DNA of 64,000 nucleotides from Ferrimonas sp048263965 (GTDB lineage Bacteria > Pseudomonadota > Gammaproteobacteria > Enterobacterales > Shewanellaceae): positions 1-64,000 of the forward strand of contig NZ_JBLXDO010000013.1 in NCBI RefSeq assembly GCF_048263965.1, given 5' to 3'. How positions within the stretch are numbered: position 1 is the stretch's first letter; each line of letters opens with the position of its first letter. The position numbers and the translations under genes were made by a program. The notes below the pieces were generated by a model. That model had not been told where the DNA came from. It ran no database searches and was given only the letters and a program-made list of their open reading frames with translations. Positions 26,973 to 38,018 of the stretch are shown piece by piece.

Positions 26973-27001
26973 AGTATACCAGAGGCCCCAGGGTAGGACA
27001 A
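26973..27001 (-). promoter_or_regulatory. Sigma-70 promoter upstream of pyrG
   Basis: On the minus strand TTGTCC (27001-26996) and TATACT (26978-26973) are separated by 17 bases, with TGG just before the -10 as an extended element. It would give a leader of about 55 bases before pyrG. The other part of the mazG-pyrG gap holds a 7-bp inverted repeat at the mazG end (27079-27102) without a T-run. Confidence 0.6.
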
Positions 27002-27092
27002 TCTGAGAAGCGTTGAATCCGTCTCAAAATAATCCTTGAACCGACAACCCTCTAGTGGTCAATTTTGCGCCACATGAAGCGGGAACCAGGGG

Positions 27093-27872
27093 CTATTCCC
27101 GCCCCTTGATCTGCTGCCAGTAGGCCTCCAGCTCATCCAGGCTGTGGACATCGAGTTCACGACCAGATTCGCAGGCCAGGCTCTCCACCCCGCGAAAGCG
27201 TCGTTCAAACTTGTCGTTGGCCCGGCGCAGGGCCTGCTCCGGATTCACCTTAAGATGACGGGCCAGGTTGGTGACGGCAAACAGCAGGTCACCCACCTCC
27301 TCGGTGAGTTTCTCCTGGTCCACCGCCAGCTGATGGGCTTCCTCGAGCACCTCATCCACCTCTTCGTGGACCTTATCCACCACGGGCCCCAGGCTGTCCC
27401 AGTCGAAGCCGACGCTGGCCACCCGCTTCTGAATCTTTACCGAGCGGGTCAGGGCAGGCATCCCCCTGGGGATGTCGTCCAGCAGGGAGTGCTCGCCCTT
27501 GTCCGCCCGCTCGGCGGATTTGGTGGCTTCCCAGTTGGCCTTGAGTTCCGCCTCGGGGATCCGGGCATCGGTGAACACATGGGGGTGGCGCCGCTCCAGT
27601 TTGTCGCTGATGCGCCTGGCCACCTCCTCGAAATCGAACCACTGCTTCTCCTTACCCAGCTGGGCATAGAACACCACCTGAAACAGCAGATCCCCCAGTT
27701 CACCGGGCAGCCCATCCCAGTCGGCGCGCTCGATGGCGTCGGCCACCTCGTAGGCCTCCTCCAGGGTATGGGGCACGATGCTGGCAAAATCCTGCTTGAG
27801 ATCCCAGGGGCAGCCGCCGTCGGGATCGCGCAGCTTGGCCATGATGGCCAGCAGTCTCTCTATCTGGCTCAC
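27093..27872 (-). CDS. mazG: Nucleoside triphosphate pyrophosphohydrolase MazG
   Basis: The 259-residue protein has two MazG units. The first has CPWDLKQDFASIVPHTLEEAYEVADAIE with the EExxE metal site and GELGDLLFQVVFYAQLG; the second has EEVDEVLEEAHQ and EEVGDLLFAVTNLARHL. It hydrolyses NTPs, and in E. coli it lowers ppGpp effects. The GTG start overlaps the relA stop as GTGA, tying it to the stringent-response gene. Confidence 0.97.
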   Translation of the reverse strand: MSQIERLLAIMAKLRDPDGGCPWDLKQDFASIVPHTLEEAYEVADAIERADWDGLPGELGDLLFQVVFYAQLGKEKQWFDFEEVARRISDKLERRHPHVFTDARIPEAELKANWEATKSAERADKGEHSLLDDIPRGMPALTRSVKIQKRVASVGFDWDSLGPVVDKVHEEVDEVLEEAHQLAVDQEKLTEEVGDLLFAVTNLARHLKVNPEQALRRANDKFERRFRGVESLACESGRELDVHSLDELEAYWQQIKGRE

Positions 27873-30073
27873 AGTCGACCTACCTCCACCACGCCGGGGA
27901 TCTGGCTCAGTCGGGACACCAGTCGGCTGAGGGACTCCATGTTATACAGCTCCAGCTTGAGCTCAATGATGGCGGTGTGTTTCATGTTGTCAGAGCGGCT
28001 GCGCATCTCGGTGACGTTGGACTTCTCATTGGTGAGCAAGGTGGTCACATCCCGCAGCAGGCCGTTGCGGTCATTGGCCACCACCCGGATGCTGACGCTG
28101 TAGCCCCCTGCGGCGCTCTCGCCCCAGACCACATCCACGCCACGCTCCGGGCTGCGCTCCAGCATATCCTTGAGCTGTTCACACTCCTCCCGGTGCACGG
28201 AGACGCCCCGCCCCTGGGTGATGTAACCGTAGATGGGATCCCCGGGCAGGGGCTGACAGCACTTGGCCATGTGGGTCATCAGGTTGCCCACCCCATTGAC
28301 CTCGATCTGGCCACTGCGACGACTGGGGCGGGAGGGGGCCCGGTTGACCAACTCGGCCACCGCATCCTCCTCGTTCTCCATGGCCCGTTTGTGGCGGCTC
28401 TGGATGTGGTTGATCACCTGGTTGAGACGGATGTCACCGCCGCCGATGGCGGCCAGCAAGTCATCCAGGCTGTGCATATTGAAGCGCTCAACCGCGGAAC
28501 TGGCCTCCTCCAGCTTGAGGCCATGGCGGCCCAGCTCGGTCTCCAGGATCTCCCGGCCGGCAACGGTGTTCTTCTCTTTGTCTTCCTGCTTGAAGAAGTG
28601 GGCAATCTTGGCCCGGGCCCGGCTGGTCTTGATGTAGCCCAGGTTGGGATTGAGCCAGTCGCGCTTAGGGTTCGGCTGCTTGGCGGTGATGATCTCCACC
28701 CGCTGGCCGGTCTCCACCTCGGTGGTGAAGGGCACGATGCGGCCATCGATCTTGGCGCCGATGCAGCGGTGGCCCACCACTGAGTGGATGTAGTAAGCAA
28801 AATCCAGCACCGTGCTGCCGGCAGGCATGTCCACCACGTCTCCCCTGGGGGTAAACACGTAGACCCTGTCCTCGAACACCTGGCTGCGCACCTCGTCGAT
28901 GAGGTTGCCGCTCTCCACTACATCCTCCTGCCACTGAAGAATCTTCCTCAGCCAGTTGATCTTCTCTTCGAAGCCGGTGGATTTGCCGGACTGAGGACCC
29001 TCTTTGTATTTCCAGTGGGCGGCCACACCCAGCTCAGCGTCCTGGTGCATCTGCTCGGTGCGGATCTGAATCTCCACACTCTTGCCCGCGGGGCCCAGCA
29101 CCACGGTGTGGATCGACTGGTAACCATTAGGCTTGGGGGTCGCCACATAGTCATCGAATTCGTTGGGAAGATGGCGCCACTTGGTGTGCACCACCCCCAG
29201 GGCGGCGTAACAGTCCTGCAGCCGCTCGGCGATGATGCGCACTGCGCGCACATCGAACAGCTCTGAAAACGCCAGGTTCTTCTTCTGCATCTTCTTCCAG
29301 ATGCTGAAGATGTGCTTGGGACGGCCATAGACCTCAGCGCGGATCTCGTCTCTGTCCAGGTTCTGCTGCAAATCGGAAACAAACTCATGGATGTAGCTTT
29401 CCCGGTCAATGCGCTTCTCGTCCAGCAGCCTGGCTATGTCCTTGTAGGTGTCCGGATGCAGGTAGCGGAAGGAGAGGTCCTCCAGCTCCCACTTGAGCTG
29501 ACCAATACCCAGACGGTTGGCCAGGGGCGCGTAGATGTCGCGCACCTCCCGGGCCAGCACCACCCGGGTCTCCTCGTCGGCGTTTTTCACCTCGCGGAGC
29601 ATCACCACACCCTCGGCCAGCTTGATCACCACGGCACGGACATCCTCCACCATGGCCAGCAGCATGCGCCGCAGATTGTCGATCTGCCCTTCGGAGGCGT
29701 GAACGCCACTGCCGGTCTGCAGGGTACGGATGGCATCCATCACCTGAACGCTCTTGATCAGGGGCAGCAGCTTGGCGTCGTACTTCTCCTCGATCTGCTC
29801 CAGGGTCAGTAACCCCTCATCCAGGCAGGTAAAGAGGACACTGGCCTCCAGGGTGGCGATGTCCATGTTCAGGGGCAGCAGGATCTCCACCATCTCCCTG
29901 GCGCGGATCAGACACGCCTCCAGCACCGGACGCTCCTCCACGGTCAGTTCCTGACAATATCGGAAACAGGCCTCCAGCCTCTGGCGCGACTCCGCGCTGA
30001 GCTCCAGCTGCTTCAGCCACTGGCTAAGATCGACCTGCTGTTCTCCGAAATGGATCTGACGAACCGATACCAT
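27869..30073 (-). CDS. relA: (p)ppGpp synthetase RelA
   Basis: The 734-residue ribosome-associated enzyme makes (p)ppGpp from GTP/GDP and ATP when uncharged tRNA enters the A site. The N-terminal pseudo-hydrolase region lacks the HD pair (LFTCLDEGLL where SpoT has it). The synthetase has NEFDDYVATPKPNGYQSIHT with the ExDD motif of monofunctional RelA. TGS (VFTPRGDVVDMPAGSTVLDFAYYIHS), zinc-finger-like CCQPLPGDPI and a C-terminal ACT domain follow. It stands between rlmD and mazG as in E. coli. Confidence 0.98.
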   Translation of the reverse strand: MVSVRQIHFGEQQVDLSQWLKQLELSAESRQRLEACFRYCQELTVEERPVLEACLIRAREMVEILLPLNMDIATLEASVLFTCLDEGLLTLEQIEEKYDAKLLPLIKSVQVMDAIRTLQTGSGVHASEGQIDNLRRMLLAMVEDVRAVVIKLAEGVVMLREVKNADEETRVVLAREVRDIYAPLANRLGIGQLKWELEDLSFRYLHPDTYKDIARLLDEKRIDRESYIHEFVSDLQQNLDRDEIRAEVYGRPKHIFSIWKKMQKKNLAFSELFDVRAVRIIAERLQDCYAALGVVHTKWRHLPNEFDDYVATPKPNGYQSIHTVVLGPAGKSVEIQIRTEQMHQDAELGVAAHWKYKEGPQSGKSTGFEEKINWLRKILQWQEDVVESGNLIDEVRSQVFEDRVYVFTPRGDVVDMPAGSTVLDFAYYIHSVVGHRCIGAKIDGRIVPFTTEVETGQRVEIITAKQPNPKRDWLNPNLGYIKTSRARAKIAHFFKQEDKEKNTVAGREILETELGRHGLKLEEASSAVERFNMHSLDDLLAAIGGGDIRLNQVINHIQSRHKRAMENEEDAVAELVNRAPSRPSRRSGQIEVNGVGNLMTHMAKCCQPLPGDPIYGYITQGRGVSVHREECEQLKDMLERSPERGVDVVWGESAAGGYSVSIRVVANDRNGLLRDVTTLLTNEKSNVTEMRSRSDNMKHTAIIELKLELYNMESLSRLVSRLSQIPGVVEVGRL

Positions 30074-30135
30074 GGTGTTATGTCATCCTCTGTAGATCGT
30101 GATTCCTTCGCCGCTAGCTGGCGGCATCCTGTTGT

Positions 30136-31470
30136 TCAGAGCCCACTTTTTTCGAAAAGTGCCATGGACTCCAGATGTTGAGTATGGGGGAACATATCCA
30201 CCAGTCCAACCCTCTTGAGGCGATATCCCTGCTCAGTGAGCAATTTTGCGTCACGGGCCAAACTGGCCGGATTGCAGGAGACATAGAGCACCCGCTTGGG
30301 AGACCATGCAGGCAGGTGGGTCAGGGCGCCGCCTGCGCCTGCTCGTGCAGGGTCAAGCAACAGCAGATCCACCGGCTTGAGCCAGAGTGGGTCACCCTCA
30401 CCGTCGTTAAGATCCGCCTGACAGAACCTGAGGTTGTCCACCTCCAGCTCGCGGGCGCGCTCATTGCCCCGGGCCACCATGGTGTCCACCCCCTCCACCG
30501 CCAGCACCGACTGGCAGCGACGCGCCAGAGGGAAGCTGAAGTTACCGATACCGGCAAACAGCTCCAGTACGGTGTCGTCCTCGCCCGGAGCCAGCCAGTC
30601 CAGGGCCTGGGCCACCATCCCCTGGTTCACCTGATCATTGACCTGAATGAAGTCACCGGGCAGGTAGGCCAGGGGCTCACTCATCTCGCCCAACTCAATG
30701 GCGAAAGGTGCAAGAGGCTTGCCATCCAAGCGGCGCACCTGCGCCCCCTCATCCAGCAACACTGTCAGATCATGCTCACCGGCAAAATCACTCAGGAGGG
30801 CGCAATCCCCCTCAGCAAGGGGCTTAAGCACTCTCAGACAGAACAGGTCGCCGCTGGCGGTGCGGGTCAGCTCCAGGTGCCCCAACTGACGTTTTCCCTT
30901 GAGACTGCTCAGTAAGCTGTGGATCTGCGGCAGCAGCTCGCTGAAAGGCTGCACCAGTATGGGGCAGCGGCGCACCGATTCGATCTCATTACTGCCCTCC
31001 CGGCGAAAGCCCATCTGCAGCTCGCCCTTCTCCACCTTCAGGGCCAGACGGGCGCGGCGACGGTAGTGCCACCCCGAACCATGGAGGGGCTCAGCCACCT
31101 CGTCAGGCTCACAGCCCCCCAGCCGGGACAGCATGTCAAGCAGCGCCTGCTGCTTGTAGACCCGTTGCTGCTGCTGGGACAAGTGCTGGACCTGACAGCC
31201 GCCGCAGCGGCCGAAATGGTCACACTCCGGCTGAATGCGCAGCGGACTCTCCCCCATACGTTTGAGCAATTTAGCCTGAGCAAAACGCTTCTTCTGCTCA
31301 GTCAGCTGCACCTCACCACGCTCACCGGGCAGCAGGCCGGGAATGAACACCACCTTCCCCTCATGATCGGCCACCCCCTGGCCCTTGTGGTCCAGGCGCT
31401 GGACATCCAGGGTGATTTTTTTCGACAACTTCTTTAATTTATTGGACTTAGGGGTAAAAAACTGTGCCAT
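30136..31470 (-). CDS. rlmD: 23S rRNA (uracil-1939-C5)-methyltransferase RlmD
   Basis: The 444-residue enzyme has an N-terminal TRAM domain (about residues 17-75), a [4Fe-4S] site CDHFGRCGGCQVQH (about 83-96) and a C-terminal SAM domain with LELFAGIGNFSFPLA. The catalytic cysteine lies in YVSCNPASLARD. It methylates U1939 of 23S rRNA. It is divergent from barA and upstream of relA, the E. coli order. Confidence 0.97.
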   Translation of the reverse strand: MAQFFTPKSNKLKKLSKKITLDVQRLDHKGQGVADHEGKVVFIPGLLPGERGEVQLTEQKKRFAQAKLLKRMGESPLRIQPECDHFGRCGGCQVQHLSQQQQRVYKQQALLDMLSRLGGCEPDEVAEPLHGSGWHYRRRARLALKVEKGELQMGFRREGSNEIESVRRCPILVQPFSELLPQIHSLLSSLKGKRQLGHLELTRTASGDLFCLRVLKPLAEGDCALLSDFAGEHDLTVLLDEGAQVRRLDGKPLAPFAIELGEMSEPLAYLPGDFIQVNDQVNQGMVAQALDWLAPGEDDTVLELFAGIGNFSFPLARRCQSVLAVEGVDTMVARGNERARELEVDNLRFCQADLNDGEGDPLWLKPVDLLLLDPARAGAGGALTHLPAWSPKRVLYVSCNPASLARDAKLLTEQGYRLKRVGLVDMFPHTQHLESMALFEKSGL

Positions 31471-31605
31471 GAAAAGGTCCGTTGATTACAATAGGGGGAT
31501 CCACATAGGCGTGGTTACGACCGGGATCGCTTGCAGCGCCCGGTTTACCAGGGCACAAAGCGGATCGCCTGAGCCAAAACAGATAAGGGGAGCATTGTCC
31601 CACAG

Positions 31606-34332
<2,727 letters not shown>

Positions 34333-34345
34333 ACGGAATCGATAG

Positions 34346-34936
34346 ATGAGCAAGACACCCGGCTTCTTCAGCCGCATCAAAGCGCTGAGCGCAGATCAAA
34401 AACGCCTGTTTGCCACCGCCCTGGCGGAACGTATGCTGCCCAATTTCCAGCTGTTCTGTGCCGCCACAGAGAGCGAGGGAGCCGACCAGCTTCAGGTCTC
34501 CCTGGACCTGCTTTGGGAGAGCTGCTTCACCCAGAGGCTGAAGCTGGCCATGGAGCAGCAGATCGAAAAACTGGAAGCGATCACTCCGGACCCGGAGCAG
34601 CACGACATGTATGGGGTCTACCCCGCCATGGACGCCGTGGTCGCCGTGTCCACCATCTTCATTGCCATGCAGCAGAAGGTGGAGGAGGACCTGATCAACG
34701 TCTCCAAGCTCTCCAGCTCCACGGTCACCAACTACATTGAAGTGACCGAAATGCCCGAGCTGGAAGGGCGTGCCCTGGATGATTTCATCTTCAACCACGA
34801 GATGATGCAGGAGGAGAAATCGATTCAGTCCCAACTGCTGGACTGGGTGGAGTCCGAGCCCTCCTCAGACGATATCAGGGAGATGCGCAAAGAGATCCGC
34901 AGCAGCGGCATCTCCAATATCGGCATCAGCCTCTAA
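34346..34936 (+). CDS. yjaG: YjaG family protein (DUF416)
   Basis: The 196-residue cytoplasmic protein matches YjaG: ATALAERMLPNFQLFCAAT, LDLLWESC, then DMYGVYPAMDAVVAVST and a C-terminal EIRSSGISNIGISL. The function is unknown in all members. It follows barA by 13 bases and is probably cotranscribed with it. Confidence 0.9.
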   Translation: MSKTPGFFSRIKALSADQKRLFATALAERMLPNFQLFCAATESEGADQLQVSLDLLWESCFTQRLKLAMEQQIEKLEAITPDPEQHDMYGVYPAMDAVVAVSTIFIAMQQKVEEDLINVSKLSSSTVTNYIEVTEMPELEGRALDDFIFNHEMMQEEKSIQSQLLDWVESEPSSDDIREMRKEIRSSGISNIGISL

Positions 34937-34948
34937 GATACCTGCCCG

Positions 34949-34968
34949 AGGGGCCCGTCAGGGCCCCT
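34949..34968. terminator. GC-rich hairpin between convergent genes, weak terminator
   Basis: AGGGGCCC, loop GTCA, GGGCCCCT: a perfect 8-bp stem just after yjaG and before the TetR gene end. It lacks a T-run on either strand, so termination is uncertain. Confidence 0.45.
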
Positions 34969-34972
34969 ACTC

Positions 34973-35716
34973 CTACTCCAGAGCCGCCTCGGTGCGCTCA
35001 ATCAGATCGTCCACCTCAAACTGCGCCAGTTCCTCATTCACCCTCTGACAGATGGTCAATACCCGCTCGCGATCCAGCCGTTCCAGAGACACCGACCAGT
35101 TCAGCTGCGCCAGAATGGGCAACATGGATTCCAGTACCCGCTCCATGGGCATCTGCATCATCTCATCCCGAAAGCTGTAGTTGTTGGAGAAGAGGGAAAA
35201 CCCCCGCTCCAAGCAGGTCACCAGGTTCAGACAGTGATGAATCGCCTCATCACTGGCCTTAAGCTCCCCCCGCTCCCGGGCGCAGATCAGGAAATCGCAG
35301 TTGAGTTGATACCAGTTGTCCAACAGCCGGCGGGTGGTGGCGATTCTCTGGTGAGACGCGTGTTTCCAGACACAGGGCATGGCCGCCAGAAACTGGATGC
35401 CTCCCGGGTCCATGGAGAGCCGGGCCCGATAGACCCAGATGAGCTGCATCGCCACAAAGCGCTCGGCAAAGCTGCCCGACTCCAGGGCGATCTCCTGTGA
35501 CGCCTTCACCCCCCACTTTCCGATGATCCGGTTGAACAGGGCGACGGCAATATCCTCCCGGCTGGAGAAGTAGTTGTACAGGGTATTGACCGGACAATTG
35601 GCCTGACGGGCCAACTCCAGCAGGCTGAGAGAAAACAGACCGTGATCCACAATGGCCTGTTCAGCGGAATTAAGAATGGTATTAATCCTTTTACGTTTTA
35701 ATTCAGCGCGATTCAT
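34973..35716 (-). CDS. TetR-family transcriptional regulator
   Basis: The 247-residue protein has an N-terminal TetR helix-turn-helix (residues 9-58: INTILNSAEQAIVDHGLFSLSLLELARQAN, then VNTLYNYFSSREDIAVALFN). Its C-terminal ligand domain is unlike the well-known members. It is divergent from dsbL, 241 bases away, so it is the natural candidate to control the dsbL-dsbI-porin-assT genes and itself. The ligand cannot be read; an aryl sulfate or phenol is possible but only inferred from context. Confidence 0.85.
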   Translation of the reverse strand: MNRAELKRKRINTILNSAEQAIVDHGLFSLSLLELARQANCPVNTLYNYFSSREDIAVALFNRIIGKWGVKASQEIALESGSFAERFVAMQLIWVYRARLSMDPGGIQFLAAMPCVWKHASHQRIATTRRLLDNWYQLNCDFLICARERGELKASDEAIHHCLNLVTCLERGFSLFSNNYSFRDEMMQMPMERVLESMLPILAQLNWSVSLERLDRERVLTICQRVNEELAQFEVDDLIERTEAALE

Positions 35717-35738
35717 TTTGGCTCCGGATCACAAAAAG

Positions 35739-35862
35739 TCTGGGGAAAGTATTCATAAAACGTCGAGGTATTTCTGTTAACCAAAGCACAGCAAAATGGG
35801 GAATGAAGGGTTCTGAGAATCCAGTCACGGAGAAAAAGTATTTTATGAAATAATTCCCCAGA
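35739..35862. promoter_or_regulatory. Inverted repeats upstream of dsbL: possible operators
   Basis: Between the TetR gene and dsbL, the 22-base segments 35739-35760 and 35841-35862 are inverted copies agreeing at 18 of 22 positions (core TGGGGAA and TTCATAAAA). A third TGGGGAA stands at 35797-35803, about midway (56 and 57 bases from the others). This even, symmetric spacing suggests operators for the divergent TetR protein or another regulator. The region is AT-richer than its surroundings. Confidence 0.5.
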
Positions 35863-35957
35863 ACCAGAGCCACAGCCATCACAGAAGCCGGTTGTGTCAG
35901 CCCCTATTCTGTTCTCCAACGACGGCACTGCCGCCCCCACCATCCAATGGAGAACTT

Positions 35958-36569
35958 ATGAAACGCTTACTGTCCCTGGCCGCCCTTTCCCTGTTCGCCC
36001 TCAGCGCCAACGCCGCTGACTACAGCGAAGGCAAGCACTACATAGACCTGAAAGACAATGGTTTTTCTGCAAATAACCAAGTAGTAAAGGTCTATTCCAC
36101 CAACTGCCCCTTCTGCTATAAATATGAAAAGGCGGTGATGCCGAAATATATTGAAAACTTGCCCGAAGGGGTCAGCTACGACGCCTATCACATCTCCACA
36201 AAACCTCCGTTTGGCAAGGAGAAAGCCACTGTGGTTGCCGTAGCGAAAACCCTGGGAGAAAAAGAGTACAAAAAGGCAAAGATGGCTTATTACAAGCATC
36301 TTCATGATGACAAAGTAAAATTTAAGTCCTCCGAAGAAGCCATTCAATTTGGCCTTAACGCCGCCGCCATCGATCAGGCCACGTTCTCCCGTCTGAAAAA
36401 CTCCGCCAAAGTCACCGACTTGATGACCAAGTGGGACCAGGGGATCAAGGTCGCCAAGGTGAAGGGGATTCCCGCCATCGTGGTCAACGGCCGCTACCTG
36501 ATCAATACCCAGTCGATCACCAGCATGAAGATGCTGGATGAACTGACCGCCGAACTGCTGACCAAGTAA
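35958..36569 (+). CDS. dsbL: DsbL-type periplasmic thiol oxidase
   Basis: The 203-residue thioredoxin-fold protein has a signal peptide (MKRLLSLAALSLFALSANA) and the active site NCPFCYKYE, the CPFC motif reported for DsbL rather than CPHC of DsbA. The cis-Pro loop is KGIPAIVVNG. DsbL puts the disulfide into AssT and is re-oxidised by DsbI; both partner genes follow. ATG at 35958 has GGAG 6 bases upstream; a longer in-frame start adds 22 unlikely residues. Codons in its middle are AT-richer than those of dsbI and assT. Confidence 0.92.
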   Translation: MKRLLSLAALSLFALSANAADYSEGKHYIDLKDNGFSANNQVVKVYSTNCPFCYKYEKAVMPKYIENLPEGVSYDAYHISTKPPFGKEKATVVAVAKTLGEKEYKKAKMAYYKHLHDDKVKFKSSEEAIQFGLNAAAIDQATFSRLKNSAKVTDLMTKWDQGIKVAKVKGIPAIVVNGRYLINTQSITSMKMLDELTAELLTK

Positions 36570-36580
36570 GGGAAAGGCTC

Positions 36581-37201
36581 ATGTCTGTATCACAATTGCA
36601 GCAAGGCTGGCACAGCCTGACATCTTCCCCCATAACCACCCTGGAGCAATGGCAGCAGCAGCGCTGGATCTGGCTGCTGATGAGCGGCGCCGCCCTGTTT
36701 CTTATCCTCTCCGCCATGGGCTACTTCCAGTGGTTTCTGGAGATGGATCCCTGCGAAATCTGTGTCTACATCCGCTTCAGCCAGATGTGCATCCTGTTTG
36801 CCGGGCTGATCATGGCGATTAAGCCAGACAGCACCCCACTGAAACTGGTGGGGATGGCCCTGGCCTGGTATGCGGTGATTCAGGGGATGGCCTGGTCCAT
36901 CGACCTGGCCAGTCTGCACCACTCCTCCCACGCCCTGGACAGTGTCATGGCCGAGGGCGGCGACCTGTTTGCCGCCGGGGGTGGTGGCGGTGCCTGCTCC
37001 ACCGAACCCAAGTTCCCTCTGGGCCTGCCCATGCATATCTGGTTCCCCTATGAGTTCCAGCCCTCGGGCATTTGCGGTGAAGATGACTGGAGTCTGCTGG
37101 GACTGAATATGGCCCAGTACTGCATCATCGCCTACTCCCTGTTTATTGCCGCCCTGGCCCCTTTAACCGGCGCCTGGCTTAAGACCCTCATCAAACGCTA
37201 A
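36581..37201 (+). CDS. dsbI: DsbI-type membrane quinone-linked thiol oxidase
   Basis: The 206-residue inner-membrane protein of the DsbB/DsbI family has four helices, the first periplasmic cysteine pair in MDPCEICVYIRFSQMC, and a second loop with ACSTEPKFPLG and GICGEDDW. It should pass electrons from DsbL to quinone. It begins 11 bases after dsbL. The loop carries a short Gly run (AAGGGGGACS). Confidence 0.93.
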   Translation: MSVSQLQQGWHSLTSSPITTLEQWQQQRWIWLLMSGAALFLILSAMGYFQWFLEMDPCEICVYIRFSQMCILFAGLIMAIKPDSTPLKLVGMALAWYAVIQGMAWSIDLASLHHSSHALDSVMAEGGDLFAAGGGGGACSTEPKFPLGLPMHIWFPYEFQPSGICGEDDWSLLGLNMAQYCIIAYSLFIAALAPLTGAWLKTLIKR

Positions 37202-37240
37202 CCAACCCCGGCTCCAAGGAGCCACCTGGAGATAAAGACT

Positions 37241-37996
37241 ATGAAGACACGCGTAACCGCGCTGGCTTTGGCCCTGCTCACCTCAATTCCGGCTCAAGCC
37301 GCCATGCTGGCAGTCGAAACCGGTGTGATGGACTGGGGCAGCAAAGCGGAAAATCACTTCGGTGACGGCAAGAGCGAGAACGAATTCATCACCCTCAAGG
37401 GCGCCACCGGCAACGCCTTCGGTGATATCTACGGCCACGTCAAACTGGAGGATTTCACCGACTCGGAGATGATCGGGTCGGAGATCAACCTGGTGGGCCA
37501 GATAAACATCGGTGACAGCGACTGGAACTGGTACGGACAGGTGTTCAACAAGCAGAAGCCGGTCTGGTCGGAAACCAACACCACCCTGGGCCTCAGCCAT
37601 GACAAAACCTGGCGCAGTGGCCTCTACACCCAGGTGGCCCTGGCCGCCCACATCGTCACCTCCGACTATGCCCACTTCAAAAAAGCCAATGGCGAACCCT
37701 TCGATGCCAACGGCTTCAATGGTGGCTACCTGTGGCTGTGCGCCACCAAGGACCTGGAGCTGGCGGGCCAGCAATTCTCCCTGGGCTGGTGGCAGGAGCA
37801 CTTCTTCGGCCGCGGCGACGACTACCTGATTGTCTCTGGCGACGGCGAAGACCACGGCTTCAACGGTCAGCTGACCCTGAGGTACCACATCGGCCAGGGG
37901 CTGTCCGCCTCACTGCAGTACCGCTACGCCGAAAACAACCTGGGTAAGAAGGGCTACCACGATGGTCTGTTCTACGCCCTGCAATACAACTTCTGA
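37241..37996 (+). CDS. Outer-membrane channel-like protein, Tsx/OmpK type
   Basis: The 251-residue protein has a signal peptide ending SIPAQA, alternating beta-strand pattern throughout and a terminal Phe (ALQYNF), all marks of an outer-membrane barrel. ITLKGATGNAFGDIYGHVKLEDF near residue 50 and the size recall the Tsx/OmpK nucleoside-channel family. It is encoded between dsbI and assT, 22 bases before assT, with no terminator, so it is probably part of the same unit and may let aryl sulfates or phenols cross the outer membrane. That role is inference. Confidence 0.75.
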   Translation: MKTRVTALALALLTSIPAQAAMLAVETGVMDWGSKAENHFGDGKSENEFITLKGATGNAFGDIYGHVKLEDFTDSEMIGSEINLVGQINIGDSDWNWYGQVFNKQKPVWSETNTTLGLSHDKTWRSGLYTQVALAAHIVTSDYAHFKKANGEPFDANGFNGGYLWLCATKDLELAGQQFSLGWWQEHFFGRGDDYLIVSGDGEDHGFNGQLTLRYHIGQGLSASLQYRYAENNLGKKGYHDGLFYALQYNF

Positions 37997-38018
37997 TAAA
38001 AACCATACTGGAGATACG

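Noticed and set aside
27079..27102. Hairpin at the mazG stop as a terminator
   Set aside because: The 7-bp stem has a 10-base loop, overlaps the stop codon and lacks a T-run on the minus strand.
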